From Ophiura sarsii (lineage: Eukaryota > Echinodermata > Ophiuroidea > Amphilepidida > Ophiuridae), in NCBI GenBank assembly GCA_035610835.1, contig CM069452.1:8451109-8515108 (forward strand): DNA of 64,000 bases, given 5' to 3'. This document shows, in pieces, positions 36,701 through 42,617 of the stretch. A program made the position numbers and the translations under genes. Each line of letters begins with the position of its first letter. Within the stretch, counting starts at the first letter, position 1. Under the pieces are notes generated by a model. That model had not been told where the DNA came from and ran no database searches. It saw only the letters and a program-made list of their open reading frames with translations.

Positions 36701-38709
36701 CTCTTAAAAAAGGGTACATTTGTAAAAATAAATTGTTACAATTTGTGGATAAAATCATTACACTGCCTCATAAAACAAGAAATTATGTGGCAGGGGCAGG
36801 AACCCTCAAAGTGCATTAAAAAAACCTAAAAACATCCCGGCCGCTGAGCCGCGAGAGTTCCCTTTGCCCAAATTTTACCCGGCACTAACTTTGGCCTGGT
36901 GACAACCCTGGCTGTTTTAACTTTAAAAATCAGGGACTTAATTGAAGTAAATTATTTGTGAGGTTGTCTTAAAGTGGTTAAAATTATGAAGTTCCCTAAA
37001 CATACAAACATTTCACATATAGAACACAAATTTACCCCTCACATTTATGGAATACAACATTTGACAGGCCATTTACCCAGCTTGTATCATAAATGTCTTG
37101 ATTTAAGGTTGTATTCTGAATATTAGATTCTGAATAAAACACACCCTACAATGGAAAGTTTCAGTATATAATACAAACACAAATGAATGGATTAAGATAC
37201 ATGTTGTTACGTATTAGGGCATTATGATTTTGTTTAAATACATGTGTTTTTGTATTTGTTTGTTTTTGTAGGTCAAGTGGGTTTACCCGGCCTCAAGGTG
37301 GTGAGTATTACAAGTAGATCAAAGATGGGTTACAACATTCAATCCACTTACAGCTCTTTACATACAGTAGCGTACTGTAGCATAACTATAGTCGATTCGT
37401 AGACATTGGCCGATTTAAGCGATTTACCATTTCAGTAAAGAGGTAACAGAAGCAAAAGAGGGGGAGGCACTTGAATTTAATCGTAATATGCAAGGTTAAT
37501 ACCGTGTCTTCATGCGCATATACTATTGTAATGTAGTCACTACTATACCTAGTGACAGGGAACTTGCGTCTGGATTATCGGCTTAACTTTGCCTGCAAAC
37601 ATTTGTTGTCAATTGCCCGCGTATTTTCGATAAAGAAATGTATTGTTATTCAGATAAATTGATAAAGGTATTCAGGTGGTCTCATAGCCAGAAATACTTA
37701 AAGTAACGTTTATAATCCGTATCTTGGTTGATATAACTGTTTTTCCATTTAATTAGGACAAATGGTTTTGTACCTAGGTATATAAAAAAAATGATTTTTG
37801 AATTATTTTCAGGTTTTTGTCTCGCAAATAAATACGTAGAACTGTTATTTTCATTTTAATGTTTTCTTTATTCCACGTGCATAATAAAAACGGAAAATAA
37901 GAAAAAGTATCCACTAAATTATGAATAGGTAAAATGACATACATATATTTTTCTTTCGAAACCTGTATACGGTCGATGATGGTCGATTTGTTTTTATTGT
38001 GGTAACCGCTTCCAAAGGGATAACACATTTGAAGCTGCTGGATTAAGTTTTTAGCTGTTGTGATTGTAAAGCTATATGATCTGCCCTATTCATTAAGCCA
38101 CATTATTATGAATAGCATTTGATTATGGAGCGCAAATAATCATGATAATAACATCTATAAAAGTACCGCTGTTTCATCATTGGTCAAAATGGGTCCCTCT
38201 AACGCCCAATGGACGAGGTCCAAAATCGATACCGATGCGCCAGAGTTTATGAATCTACTATAGGGTCTTCAATTTATGGGGGGGGGGGGGGGGCATGAGG
38301 GGGGACAGGCCTGTGATCAGGGGGCATAACAAACTATTTTTGGTATAACATTATATACATAGAGTTTGTCATTTCATTTGGGGGAGGGGGAATCTTTCTG
38401 GCAGGGGGAATATCATTTAACTTTTTTATACCTATCTAGTTGATTTTAATTGTTATTATTCCTTTCCCTTATTTCTAAAATAGTTAACTTTTGTATAAAA
38501 ATGTCAAATGTTGGCTCTATTTGCATAAGGCCAAATTAAATTAATTGCTTGTCTCCTCTCCTGTTGTAAAACTAATGCGGAATGCGGGTTTTTTTTTTTT
38601 TTTTAATTTAAAAAATTTAAATATAAAATATTGAAATCCTTGTAAAAGTGAACTTTTGTATTTAAGATGATGTGATCAATGAAAATCTGAAAAATCTGTG
38701 AAATTTTTT

Positions 38710-38745
<36 letters not shown>

Positions 38746-41700
38746 AATGCGCACCAATAAACTAACGCGCGCGGGAGCTTTGAGACAAACAATTAATTTA
38801 ATTTGGCCTCACAGAATTACATTTGCAGCCAGTAATGGGAAGATCCAGAGATTTTAATAATTTAAATTTAATAAATTGATACCTTATTTAAGCAATCTTT
38901 TTTTATATATATCAATTCAAGATACCCTAACCATAGTATATCCCAACCATACATAATGTCTATATTTCAAACTGTTTTGTATATTTTCCAGTAATAACAT
39001 CCCCGGTCATCACTGATACCTTCTGCTCGGGTCATGCGATACAACTGATCTGCAAAGGGAAGCTTGACCCCACCCTAAGTCAGACGGCTGATACCCAATG
39101 GATGTTTACACCGGATGGTGGATCTGAGGTTGATGTTACAGCTTCAAAGCTTGGTTATCTTATTACATTCAACAAGATTCGAAGCAATGTTCCAGATCCA
39201 TTGAGTTATTTGTATGTGAAGATGCATGCTAAGACTGCAGGGTCTTATAAATGTGTTGTATCTTGGGGCAGTGGTACACCCGCTGAGCAAGAAACAAAAA
39301 CAAGTACTTTGACAGTTATTGGTAAGAACAAACTTAAATTCTGCATCCCAGACAATATACTACATACTCTGTATTGTTCTGTAATCTTACCCTACCTTAG
39401 CTATGGAATACTCATATGGAGAAATATGTGTAAATCGTATCCAGACAAATTAGTTGGATTACAAAAATGGGCAGTAAGAACTGTTTCTAAGAGTCATTAC
39501 CGAAGTCATACCGGACCTTTATTTGCCCAAAACAATTTTCTTACTGTTACTGATATGCTCACACTAAAACTTGGGGTCTTCTTGTACACATTGTCAATAA
39601 ATGAACTCCACACAGCATTTAAAGATTACTTCAAATAAACTCTGATGTTCGCGACTATCCAACAAAACACATCAATGATTTTAATTTGACAAATAATAAG
39701 AGTTTTTCCGAACATGCTATTCGAACGCGCATGGTCCCATTCTTTGGAATTCACTCCCAAAAACACTAAAAGAATCAACATTTGTGAACCATTTCCGAAA
39801 CCAACTTAAGAAAAACCTCATCAAAAAATATGAATAAGTTTGTTTTTAGTTTGTTTTTTTGAGCTCGTCCTTGTATGTCTTGACTTGTTTAAGTTGTTGT
39901 CAAATGTTGTTTTCTTCATTTAGTAAATAAGTATCATTTAAAGGGGGTAGACTATTTACAGGCCTTATTGACTTTCCAGCCTACTCCTCCATACCGCTTT
40001 GTTTGTTTTCAGGTTGTTTTTGATGTAGTGTTTTTAAGGAAATCAAGTTTTGATTGATTGATTTTTGATTGTTTGTTTGTTTAATATGAACAAAGTTTGC
40101 CCGCTCTAAGATTTTTTTCATCACTTATTTTAAACCCTGTTGCTTTTTTTTCTTGTTGTTGCACAGCCAAAAGGCACCCTAATCACCACAGTTCTGGAAT
40201 CGCTGGAGGGCATGCAGCATGCTGATCGACATACCTATAAACCACCACACATGATTTAAAATTTTCAAAAGATTTCTAAAACTTAACACTTTCCACGTGG
40301 CAGGCGGCTGCAGACGACATTCCAAAATTTCACAAAATGTTTAAAAAATGTCAAAATTATTGAATTCCATTAACATATTTAGAATCACCATTGGAAATGC
40401 ATTGACATAAGTACAAACATGCCTCGTATTGGTTCAGTAATTCCTGAGATAGACTTTAAAATTTGGGAAAGGTTTTCGAAAAATCTTTGTTGTATGATGG
40501 TAAAACTAATAGCCGCGTGGAAAGTGTTAATCAGCACATAGATGAACAAGGCTTTCTAAAATGGGTAATTTGTTTTAATCACCCTGTCGTATTAGAATCA
40601 CATTTCAAATTGCTTTGATTGTGTTTCTTTTCTCCAGACTGTGCCACATCCGGTGTCATTACGAAAAGCGAAACCAGATATCAAGCAGCCAGGGTTAATG
40701 CTGAATCTAATAGATTGGCACACAATACAGTGAATCAGGTATGATACACACTTTATGTCTTTCAGCTCATTGTATATAGTCACTGTCTTAATACTATGAA
40801 CGTAATTCAAGCTTTTTCACGCGAGCGTGTTTTGCAGCTGTTTGTGAAGCTGCGTCCAGATCCTAAATGCACGAACAACTACGCATGCATGCGCGTCACG
40901 ATTGACCAATCAGGCGCATGGTTTTAAAATCGCCCAGGTTTTTTAATCGCCCAGTACGCACTTCCAAGTTTACGCATGTACACAGGCACACATTGTTGGA
41001 ATTACGTCCATAGTATTTTGACGCTTACTGTAGTAGGGCCATATCCAGTCAGTGGTCCTTTGACCACAAGAGCAAATGAAGGGATAATGAAGGATTTTTG
41101 GGTTTTCAGGGTATTACAACAAAACAAGCTCCTAGACACAGTAGATTGTGTTCACCTTCAACTTCCTTGGATCGTTCATTCTTAAAGATGGTGGAAGCTC
41201 TGGAGAGATTAAAAGACATCTGACAATGGCTAAAACATCAGTAAATACCCTATCAACCATATGGAAGGATAGTGGAATCACAAATGCCACAAAGGTCCAT
41301 ATGAAGGCAATAATCCGGTTGCAACATATGGAGCTGAAACCTGGTCAGTCGGAATGGCAGATTTAAAGAAAATATCAGCTTTTGAAATGTGGTGTTGGCG
41401 CAAGATGTTAGAAATATCATGGAAAGAGCATAAGACCAATGAATTTGTCAGAAGCCAGATTGGGACGAAATTTGTCTGCATAAAAAGATCATGCGCAATA
41501 AACTTCAATACTATGGACATTGCGCTAGATGAGAGGGTGGCAATCTAGAAAATCAGCTGTGATCCATAGATTGACGACGAGCTCCTTAACCCTTCACAAA
41601 TGTTAGGGATAACTCCGAGAGGGGGCATAGTTTCTGCAGGGGTCAAAGGTCAAAGATGTTTTTTTCTTTCTGGAAACTAGTTTATTCAATTAAATTAAGA

Positions 41701-42073
41701 TATCATCCAAATGTTATATCTTATGAGGTATCAGGATATCAAGGATAGATGGTTTCAAATCAGTTCATGTCATGAACTCTAGGCTCATATTCACACAGAA
41801 AATATATTTCTTTTCCAAATATGAAAGATCCATTTTTTTGGTAATCATTTTTAAAATAGTAAATGAGAGTTTTAAAAACACCTCAATGTTGGGATGTCCT
41901 TTGCTTTGATTTTTTTCACTTTCATGTTTTAACAATAAAATAATGAAAAACAAAACATTGAGTTTTTGACAGTGTAGTTCGTATCTAATGTTCTCTCAAC
42001 ATTTGTTGTATTTTTCTTTTATTAGGACAATACGATAGAGTTTGCCACTTGTGAGACATGTCCATGGAATTAG
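602..42073 (+). CDS. Semaphorin-like gene 1 (5' part outside window), 13 visible exons
   Basis: This is the C-terminal 563 codons plus stop of a semaphorin. Semaphorins are secreted or membrane guidance cues that bind plexins through a seven-bladed sema propeller. Family hallmarks seen are FVGRPYQY, DYVLFFFREEAVEHI and YSRVARVCQ in exon 3, KWTSYIKARLSC in exon 4, SALCVYTLTDI in exon 6, and NLPRTGFN followed by C across exons 6/7, which matches the family P-R-P-G-C signature. An Ig domain (exon 11) and a short tail follow. I see no PSI cysteine knob, membrane span or GPI signal, so a secreted product is inferred. Exons: 602-740, 2057-2212, 3893-4029, 5006-5102, 6153-6216, 28383-28545, 32771-32972, 34363-34433, 35734-35888, 37272-37300, 38992-39321, 40638-40738, 42026-42073. 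All twelve junctions are phase compatible and GT-AG. The signal peptide and first propeller strands must lie left of the window. Family assignment is near certain; the subclass is not assignable by eye. Confidence 0.9.
1128..1418 (+). mobile_element. Foldback MITE, GGCCAAACAAAGAAG ends
   Basis: Arms ACTTAGGCCAAACAAAGAAG and its complement CTTCTTTGTTTGGCCTTAGT, continuing through GTCTGTCTCAGAA / TTCTGAGACAGGC. A T-rich/A-rich centre. It lies in gene 1 intron 1. Confidence 0.7.
2057..2212 (+). CDS. Gene 1 exon 2: sema domain
   Basis: The acceptor is TGTTTAG and the donor is AACG before GTAAGT. The phase runs from 1 to 1. The exon encodes LDLFVGAPSVRPNP and then a polar stretch leading to the next exon's NEANFVGRP strand. 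Length 156 bp keeps the frame with both neighbours. Confidence 0.85.
2237..2528 (+). mobile_element. TTGTCTCAAAGCTC MITE, copy 1
   Basis: Arms TTGTCTCAAAGCTC (2254) / GAGCTTTGAGACAA (2509). Interior TCATTGATCACATCATTT and AAAAGGTCACTTTTACAAGG is shared, reversed, with 38529-38808. Confidence 0.7.
3473..3636 (+). repeat. Direct repeat upstream of exon 3, copy 2
   Basis: Copy of 93-250 (about 85% by eye), again starting with a TA run and lying 260 bp before an exon. Confidence 0.68.
3893..4029 (+). CDS. Gene 1 exon 3: sema domain core
   Basis: This is the most diagnostic exon. FVGRPYQY, the DYVLFFFRE strand, AVEHIN and YSRVARVCQ follow the order found in essentially every semaphorin (FVG-P / DK-YFFFRE / YSR-ARVC). 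The acceptor is TGATTTAG and the donor is CAG before GTATGT. It ends in phase 0. Confidence 0.93.
4417..4883 (-). mobile_element. GGGAGCACA-family MITE with TTAG target duplication (467 bp)
   Basis: TTAG (4413-4416), GGGAGCACA ... TGTGCTCCC, TTAG (4884-4887). Read in reverse it shares CCATAGACTTTAC and TTTTGATATGTTTTA with the copies at 29-30 kb. A 4-bp target duplication fits several DNA-transposon superfamilies; none can be chosen. Confidence 0.72.
5006..5102 (+). CDS. Gene 1 exon 4: sema domain
   Basis: The exon encodes NDAGSSSKWTSYIKARLSC, the semaphorin ND-GG...W-T-FLKARL-C block that directly follows RVC in the family, then a short loop ending VNEI. The acceptor is GATTTTCAG and the donor is ATTC before GTAAGT. 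Phase runs from 0 to 1. Confidence 0.92.
5165..5335 (-). mobile_element. tRNA-derived SINE remnant
   Basis: Reverse strand TAGCTCAGTCTGTAGAGTAT fits an A box; the B box is decayed (TTGTTTGATCAC). Body words GGAGAGAAAAACGGGTCAAA recur at 4215-4245, suggesting a second fragment of the same SINE at 4170-4350. Confidence 0.45.
6153..6216 (+). CDS. Gene 1 exon 5: short sema exon
   Basis: This 64-bp exon encodes DYVAVVIGIETYFYGVFNGP after the split codon CAG. It matches the hydrophobic strand and 'YGVF' positions after FNELQ in semaphorins. The acceptor is ATTTTTCAG and the donor is CCACC before GTAAGC. It is followed by the 22-kb intron. Confidence 0.85.
6384..6630 (+). mobile_element. TTAACACTTTCC-family MITE, copy 1
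   Basis: Diverged ends TTAAGACTTTTCATAGG / GCATGGAAAGCGTTAA. It contains CTGCAGACGACATTCC, AAATTTCACAAAATG and GTACAAACATG, shared with copies at 35894 and 40283. Confidence 0.7.
6848..6965 (+). repeat. Long palindrome in gene 1 intron 5
   Basis: Arms GCGTGATACACAAAGATATT and its near-complement AATATTTTGTGTATCATGC, pairing on for about 50 bases around a 12-base centre near 6908. Likely a small foldback element. Confidence 0.65.
6966..8067. other. Intronic stretch without recognised feature
   Basis: A-rich low complexity at 7015-7190; a small GACCAAGTT / AACTTGGTC hairpin at 7306-7329. Otherwise nothing recognised before the array begins. Confidence 0.5.
8068..9483 (+). repeat. Array unit 1 (type A, 1416 bp)
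   Basis: The unit starts CTAGACATGGACT with stem GTGATC/GATCAC and loop GGA at 8081-8095. It ends in the standard end module and a short GAA tract, without the 3' hairpin. The left flank (TACAATAACAATTATAA) is unrelated sequence, so this is the left array edge. Confidence 0.75.
9484..10933 (+). repeat. Array unit 2 (type A, 1450 bp)
   Basis: A type A start is followed by full module series. The 3' end differs from the hairpin type: after GAAGAAAGA comes TTTCTTGTTTTTGTC...ACAAAAACATA, an alternative terminal hairpin with arms TGTTTTTGT / ACAAATACAAAAACA. Confidence 0.75.
10934..11972 (+). repeat. Array unit 3 (type A, 1039 bp, shortest)
   Basis: One module set is missing relative to units 1-2. 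The unit ends with a long GAA/GAAA tract (11899-11940) and the 3' hairpin at 11946-11970, followed directly by the next CTAG. Confidence 0.75.
11973..13449 (+). repeat. Array unit 4 (type A, 1477 bp)
   Basis: Complete type A unit with GAA tract and 3' hairpin at 13423-13447. Confidence 0.75.
13450..15607 (+). repeat. Array unit 5 (type A, 2158 bp, internal duplication)
   Basis: A segment of about 735 bp is duplicated in tandem: the same 66-codon frame recurs unchanged at 14218-14418 and 14953-15153. The unit ends in a short GAA tract without hairpin, directly before a type B unit. Confidence 0.75.
16390..16851 (+). mobile_element. Inverted-repeat element captured in array unit 6
   Basis: The ends AGCACGCCTCTAAAT and ATTTAGAGGTGTGCT are inverted with one mismatch, enclosing 462 bp that do not resemble the array modules. 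There is no coding potential. A matching copy sits at the same place in unit 7. Confidence 0.55.
16900..16970 (+). other. tRNA-like (SINE head) sequence in unit 6
   Basis: TGGCGTAATTGG fits an RNA polymerase III A box and GGTTCGAATCC a B box at normal tRNA spacing. The acceptor arms do not pair well, so it is a tRNA-derived relic rather than a gene. Confidence 0.5.
19407..19868 (+). mobile_element. Inverted-repeat element captured in array unit 7
   Basis: Second copy of the 462-bp element in unit 6, carried along by duplication of the unit rather than by independent insertion, since the flanks also match. Confidence 0.55.
19917..19987 (+). other. tRNA-like (SINE head) sequence in unit 7
   Basis: Copy of the tRNA-like segment of unit 6 with two changes in the anticodon-loop region (CTTTGG to CTTAGG). 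A and B boxes are intact. Confidence 0.5.
21637..22782 (+). repeat. Array unit 8 (type B, 1146 bp)
   Basis: Type B start, without the insert and inverted modules of units 6-7. It ends with a GAA tract and two successive copies of the 3' hairpin module (22710-22734 and 22756-22780). Confidence 0.75.
22783..24199 (+). repeat. Array unit 9 (type A, 1417 bp)
   Basis: Type A start. The end module and a short GAA tract are present but no 3' hairpin. It is closely similar to units 1 and 4 over its length. Confidence 0.72.
24200..25850 (+). repeat. Array unit 10 (type C, 1651 bp, divergent)
   Basis: The start is CTAGACATAAGCT with stem GCGATC/GATCGC, differing from type A by a compensated base pair, and ATATTAGTCT instead of ATATTAGTCG. 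About 100 bp of unrelated sequence (24236-24330) follows. The end has two 3' hairpins (25758-25782 with loop TTTTT, and 25820-25844). Confidence 0.72.
25851..27380 (+). repeat. Array unit 11 (type A, right edge)
   Basis: A complete type A unit ending in two 3' hairpin modules (27296-27320 and 27346-27370) and GAAAGAAA, after which unrelated sequence begins. Confidence 0.75.
27751..27825 (+). mobile_element. tRNA-derived SINE head
   Basis: TGGTGTAATGGA (A box) and GGTTCAAATCC (B box at 27801) are at tRNA spacing. The acceptor stem is not conserved. A body of unknown extent follows to about 27890. Confidence 0.55.
27889..28013 (+). mobile_element. Small MITE, AACTACCTGC ends (125 bp)
   Basis: Inverted ends AACTACCTGCTGATTGGTC and ACCAATCATAGG ... 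GCAGGTAGTT. No coding content. It lies 370 bp before gene 1 exon 6. Confidence 0.6.
28383..28545 (+). CDS. Gene 1 exon 6: sema domain, SALCVY strand
   Basis: The exon encodes SALCVYTLTDIHNVF, matching the semaphorin S-VC-Y---DI--VF motif, and closes with ANLPRTGFN. The cysteine that completes the family P-R-P-G-C motif is the first codon of the next exon. The acceptor is TATTTTCCAG and the donor is AAT before GTAAGT. Phase runs from 2 to 0. Confidence 0.92.
28646..29132 (+). repeat. 59-bp minisatellite, left block (about 8 copies)
   Basis: The unit begins CAAGGAGGTGCATGACAACA and contains CTACAACCAGTTAGTC and CGCACACCCTGTTT. The period is 59 bp (28646, 28705, ...). It is noncoding because 59 is not a multiple of three. 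It lies in gene 1 intron 6. Confidence 0.9.
29133..29565 (+). mobile_element. GGGAGCACA-family MITE, left copy of the composite (433 bp)
   Basis: The terminal inverted repeats are GGGAGCACA / TGTGCTCCC. It is near-identical to the right copy but lacks about 35 bp present there at 30360-30395. Confidence 0.72.
30085..30552 (+). mobile_element. GGGAGCACA-family MITE, right copy of the composite (468 bp)
   Basis: Same ends and sequence as the left copy with a 35-bp longer interior. 468 bp is close to the 467 bp of the independent copy at 4417, so this is probably the full length. Confidence 0.72.
30553..32072 (+). repeat. 59-bp minisatellite, right block (about 26 copies)
   Basis: It continues the left block after the 1.4-kb insertion. 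Copies differ by point changes such as TACTTCG/TACATCG/TACTACG and CAAGGTC/CAGGGTC. Groups of variants recur in order (for example around 31260-31490 and 31490-31730), showing higher-order duplication. Edge copies near 31900-32070 are the most diverged. Confidence 0.9.
32771..32972 (+). CDS. Gene 1 exon 7: sema domain, blades 6-7
   Basis: The exon begins with TGC and encodes CAAPNADTTFQKN, a variable loop, then LFASTRVRYSQVIVDN and LSAAVIFIGTG. This equals the family 'YT-I-V----...VIF-GT--G-V-K' blade. The acceptor is ATCACATAG and the donor is ACTG before GTAAGA. It ends in phase 1. Confidence 0.92.
33580..33962 (+). mobile_element. Palindromic MITE, TTAAAGG ends (383 bp)
   Basis: The whole element folds on itself: it starts TTAAAGGCATATTATGTGAT and ends with the near-complement, with a centre CGACAGTTTA-like loop at 33770-33795. 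TTAA at the ends suggests a TTAA target. It lies in gene 1 intron 7. Confidence 0.8.
34363..34433 (+). CDS. Gene 1 exon 8: sema domain; 3' end is the seed of a minisatellite
   Basis: The exon encodes DAGEIWKVTDS, then SDFKAITLWRS, the strand that follows IFIGTG in semaphorins. The acceptor is AATTATAG and the donor is CGATCA before GTAAGT, ending in phase 0. Its last 30 bases and the donor are repeated about 12 times downstream, so there are many competing donors. Confidence 0.85.
34404..34914 (+). repeat. 40-bp minisatellite made of exon 8 end plus splice donor (about 12.7 copies)
   Basis: The unit starts GATTTCAAGG, then CAATTACATTATGGCGATCA, then GTAAGTATAA. The first copy is the 3' end of gene 1 exon 8 with its donor. 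Donors GTAAGT recur every 40 bp from 34434 to 34874 (12 in total). Reading on from exon 8 meets TAA at 34515. Confidence 0.92.
34925..35110 (+). repeat. Polypyrimidine T/C tract
   Basis: About 180 bp of almost pure T with interspersed C (TTTTTTCTTC-like) directly after the 40-bp minisatellite and upstream of exon 9. Its frame looks open only because of low complexity. Confidence 0.85.
35603..35675 (+). mobile_element. tRNA-derived SINE head just upstream of exon 9
   Basis: GTGGTCTAGCGGTTGCG (A box) and GAGGTCAATTCTGC (decayed B box) with an intact-looking anticodon-arm region CCTTCGCTTGCCACGCGG. It ends about 60 bp before the exon 9 acceptor. Confidence 0.5.
35734..35888 (+). CDS. Gene 1 exon 9: last sema blade and linker
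   Basis: The exon encodes PNGSPITGLELLDDNG, then TYLYATTHDHIIKVDL, matching the semaphorin I--L-L--D---LYV-T---V--V-L closing strand. A PSI knob normally starts next. Here there is only the linker YGKAQTQDQFNCIYKSY with a single cysteine. The acceptor is GTTGCACAG. The donor TATTT before GTAAGT gives phase 2, which matches exon 10. A different donor at 35870 would break phase. Confidence 0.85.
35894..36135 (-). mobile_element. TTAACACTTTCC-family MITE, copy 2, abutting exon 9 donor
   Basis: Reverse-oriented copy (AAAATGTCGTCTGCAG near its right end). It starts at TTAAC immediately after GTAAG of the exon 9 donor at 35889, so the donor's sixth base is the first base of the element. Confidence 0.72.
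36215..36600 (+). repeat. Dispersed repeat, copy 1
   Basis: Contains ACACTCTTAGTAGT, GCGCGCACCACACGCTTTGT and GGGTCGTGCCATTATTC, all repeated in the same order at 46790-47160. No ends recognised. Confidence 0.6.
36633..36910 (+). mobile_element. hAT-like MITE with 8-bp target duplication (278 bp)
   Basis: Starts CAGGGTTGT and ends ACAACCCTG, as hAT ends do (CAGGG...CCCTG). Flanks GCTGCTTT (36625-36632) and GCTGTTTT (36911-36918) are an 8-bp target duplication with one mismatch. No ORF. Confidence 0.72.
37272..37300 (+). CDS. Gene 1 exon 10: 29-bp microexon
   Basis: A T-rich tract (TGTTTGTTTTTGTAG) precedes it and GTGAGT follows. It enters in phase 2 and leaves in phase 1, so it restores the frame between exons 9 and 11 and encodes SSGFTRPQG. 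Without it, exon 9 (phase 2) could not join exon 11 (phase 1 needed). That is the main support for such a small exon. Confidence 0.7.
37301..38528. other. Gene 1 intron 10, no recognised feature
   Basis: AT-rich intron sequence. A G run at 38279-38294 and GGGGGAGGGGGAAT-like purine blocks. No PSI-like exon with C...C..DPYC..W was found here. Confidence 0.5.
38529..38808 (-). mobile_element. TTGTCTCAAAGCTC MITE, copy 2
   Basis: Perfect outer arms GGCCAAATTAAATTAATTG / its complement, inner TTGTCTC / GAGACAA. Reverse orientation of the 2237 copy. Contains an A run of about 29 bases (38714-38742). Confidence 0.72.
38992..39321 (+). CDS. Gene 1 exon 11: Ig-like domain
   Basis: This 330-bp exon encodes ITSPVITDTFCSGHAIQLIC, then a W in QWMFTPDGG and the closing GSYKCVVSW motif. 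The pattern C...W...Y-x-C is that of one immunoglobulin domain. Sema-Ig order is normal in secreted and class 3/4-type semaphorins. The acceptor is ATTTTCCAG and the donor is ATTG before GTAAGA. The frame stays open past the donor into a LINE fragment (to 39638), so intron retention would give a chimeric tail. Confidence 0.88.
39330..40080 (+). mobile_element. 5'-truncated LINE, reverse-transcriptase C-terminus and 3' end
   Basis: From about 39340 the frame gives LHTLYCSVILPYLSYGILIW, LVGLQKWAVRTVSKSHYRSH, and DMLTLKLGVFLYTL, typical of the C-terminal end of CR1/L2-like non-LTR reverse transcriptases. A stop at 39636 is followed, after frame changes, by a recognisable LWNSLP...FRNQLKKNLIKKY end near 39740-39835. 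The 3' part is T-rich and ends near repeats of TGATTGAT (40050-40075). The element begins within about 10 bases of gene 1's exon 11 donor. Confidence 0.7.
40167..40259 (+). pseudogene. Decayed copy of gene 1 exon 9 inside intron 11
   Basis: The T-rich tract and acceptor TTGTTGTTGCACAG, followed by PKGTLITTVLESLEG and a distant copy of the TTHDHI region (ccaccacacatgat), resemble the start of exon 9 (PNGSPITGLELLDDNG after TTATTGTTGCACAG). Thirty codons stay open before TAA at 40257-40259. The closing strand and donor are missing and a MITE follows at 40283. It is probably an unused relic of a partial duplication. Inclusion in mRNA is possible but would truncate the protein. Confidence 0.6.
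40283..40530 (+). mobile_element. TTAACACTTTCC-family MITE, copy 3
   Basis: Ends TTAACACTTTCCACG / CGTGGAAAGTGTTAA give a clean 15-bp inverted repeat. It lies just after the decayed exon 9 copy, in the orientation opposite to the copy next to real exon 9. Confidence 0.75.
40638..40738 (+). CDS. Gene 1 exon 12: C-terminal tail
   Basis: The acceptor is TTTCTCCAG and the donor is CAG before GTATGA. Phase runs from 1 to 0. The exon encodes DCATSGVITKSETRYQAARV and a polar stretch with one cysteine. No known domain was recognised. It is probably the post-Ig tail of a secreted semaphorin. Confidence 0.75.
41130..41560 (+). mobile_element. Degenerate LINE reverse-transcriptase fragment
   Basis: Broken frames encode FNFLGSFILKDGG, EIKRHLTMAKTSVN, LKKISAFEMWCWRKMLEISW and KEHKTNEFVRSQIG. 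These are the FxYLG...EIKRR...AFEMWCWRRML motifs at the C-terminal end of RTE- and jockey-like LINE polymerases. Frameshifts and stops show it is dead. It lies in gene 1's last intron (40739-42025). Confidence 0.65.
42026..42073 (+). CDS. Gene 1 exon 13: terminal coding exon with stop
   Basis: After the acceptor TTTTATTAG the frame reads DNTIEFATCETCPWN and then TAG. Phase 0 agrees with exon 12. The closing C-x-x-C could form an intra- or intermolecular disulfide, as tail cysteines do in secreted semaphorin dimers (inference). The 3' UTR runs on from 42074. Confidence 0.75.
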   Translation, partial: DNTIEFATCETCPWN

Positions 42074-42364
42074 TGATGGAGTGTGCCTATTATAATACAG
42101 TGCAGTGCATTTAAGAGGTATAAGTGAATAATAATGTTGACAAAGTATCTGCCCAACTCTGCTCTGACATAACTGCACAGACTTAGATGGATGGCAGACT
42201 ATAATATTTTAAATATCAGTCTGGAGAGTAAATCTTTGTTTAAAAACAAAAGATTTACTCTTCCTTTGCACAAAAACAGCAAGGAAGGAATTGCATGATA
42301 TTAAAAAAAGAAGTGTGTTAGTAAGTACGGAACGCTGTATGAGTTATTACTTGGATAATGTTTT

Positions 42365-42617
42365 GGTAGGGATGTGCTGCCAGCAAAATAAAATTGACCC
42401 AAAAAGTTAACAATTTTCGGGGGGGGGGGGGGGGGGGGGGTGGACCTATATGCTTACCAGAGGCCCATAATATCCCTATATAGTTGACAGATTTTGCTCA
42501 AATGTCTTCAAAAAACAGTAAAATTAAGGATTTTAGATCCAAAAATGGCTATGAAAAGGGGTCATTCATTTACCAGACGAGTGAAAATAGGACCCTATTT
42601 GACGGCACATCCCTGTA
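42365..42617 (+). mobile_element. TAGGGATGTGC MITE, copy 1 (gene 1 3' UTR region)
   Basis: Ends GGTAGGGATGTGCTGCC / GACGGCACATCCCT. It contains AATGGCTATGAAAAGGGGTC and a G run of about 22 (42418-42440). It carries the candidate AATAAA of gene 1. Confidence 0.75.
42387..42392 (+). promoter_or_regulatory. Candidate poly(A) signal of gene 1
   Basis: This is the first AATAAA I find after the stop at 42071-42073, about 315 bases downstream. A long G run follows at 42418-42440, where G/GU-rich downstream elements usually lie. It sits inside a MITE (42365-42617). Confidence 0.4.
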
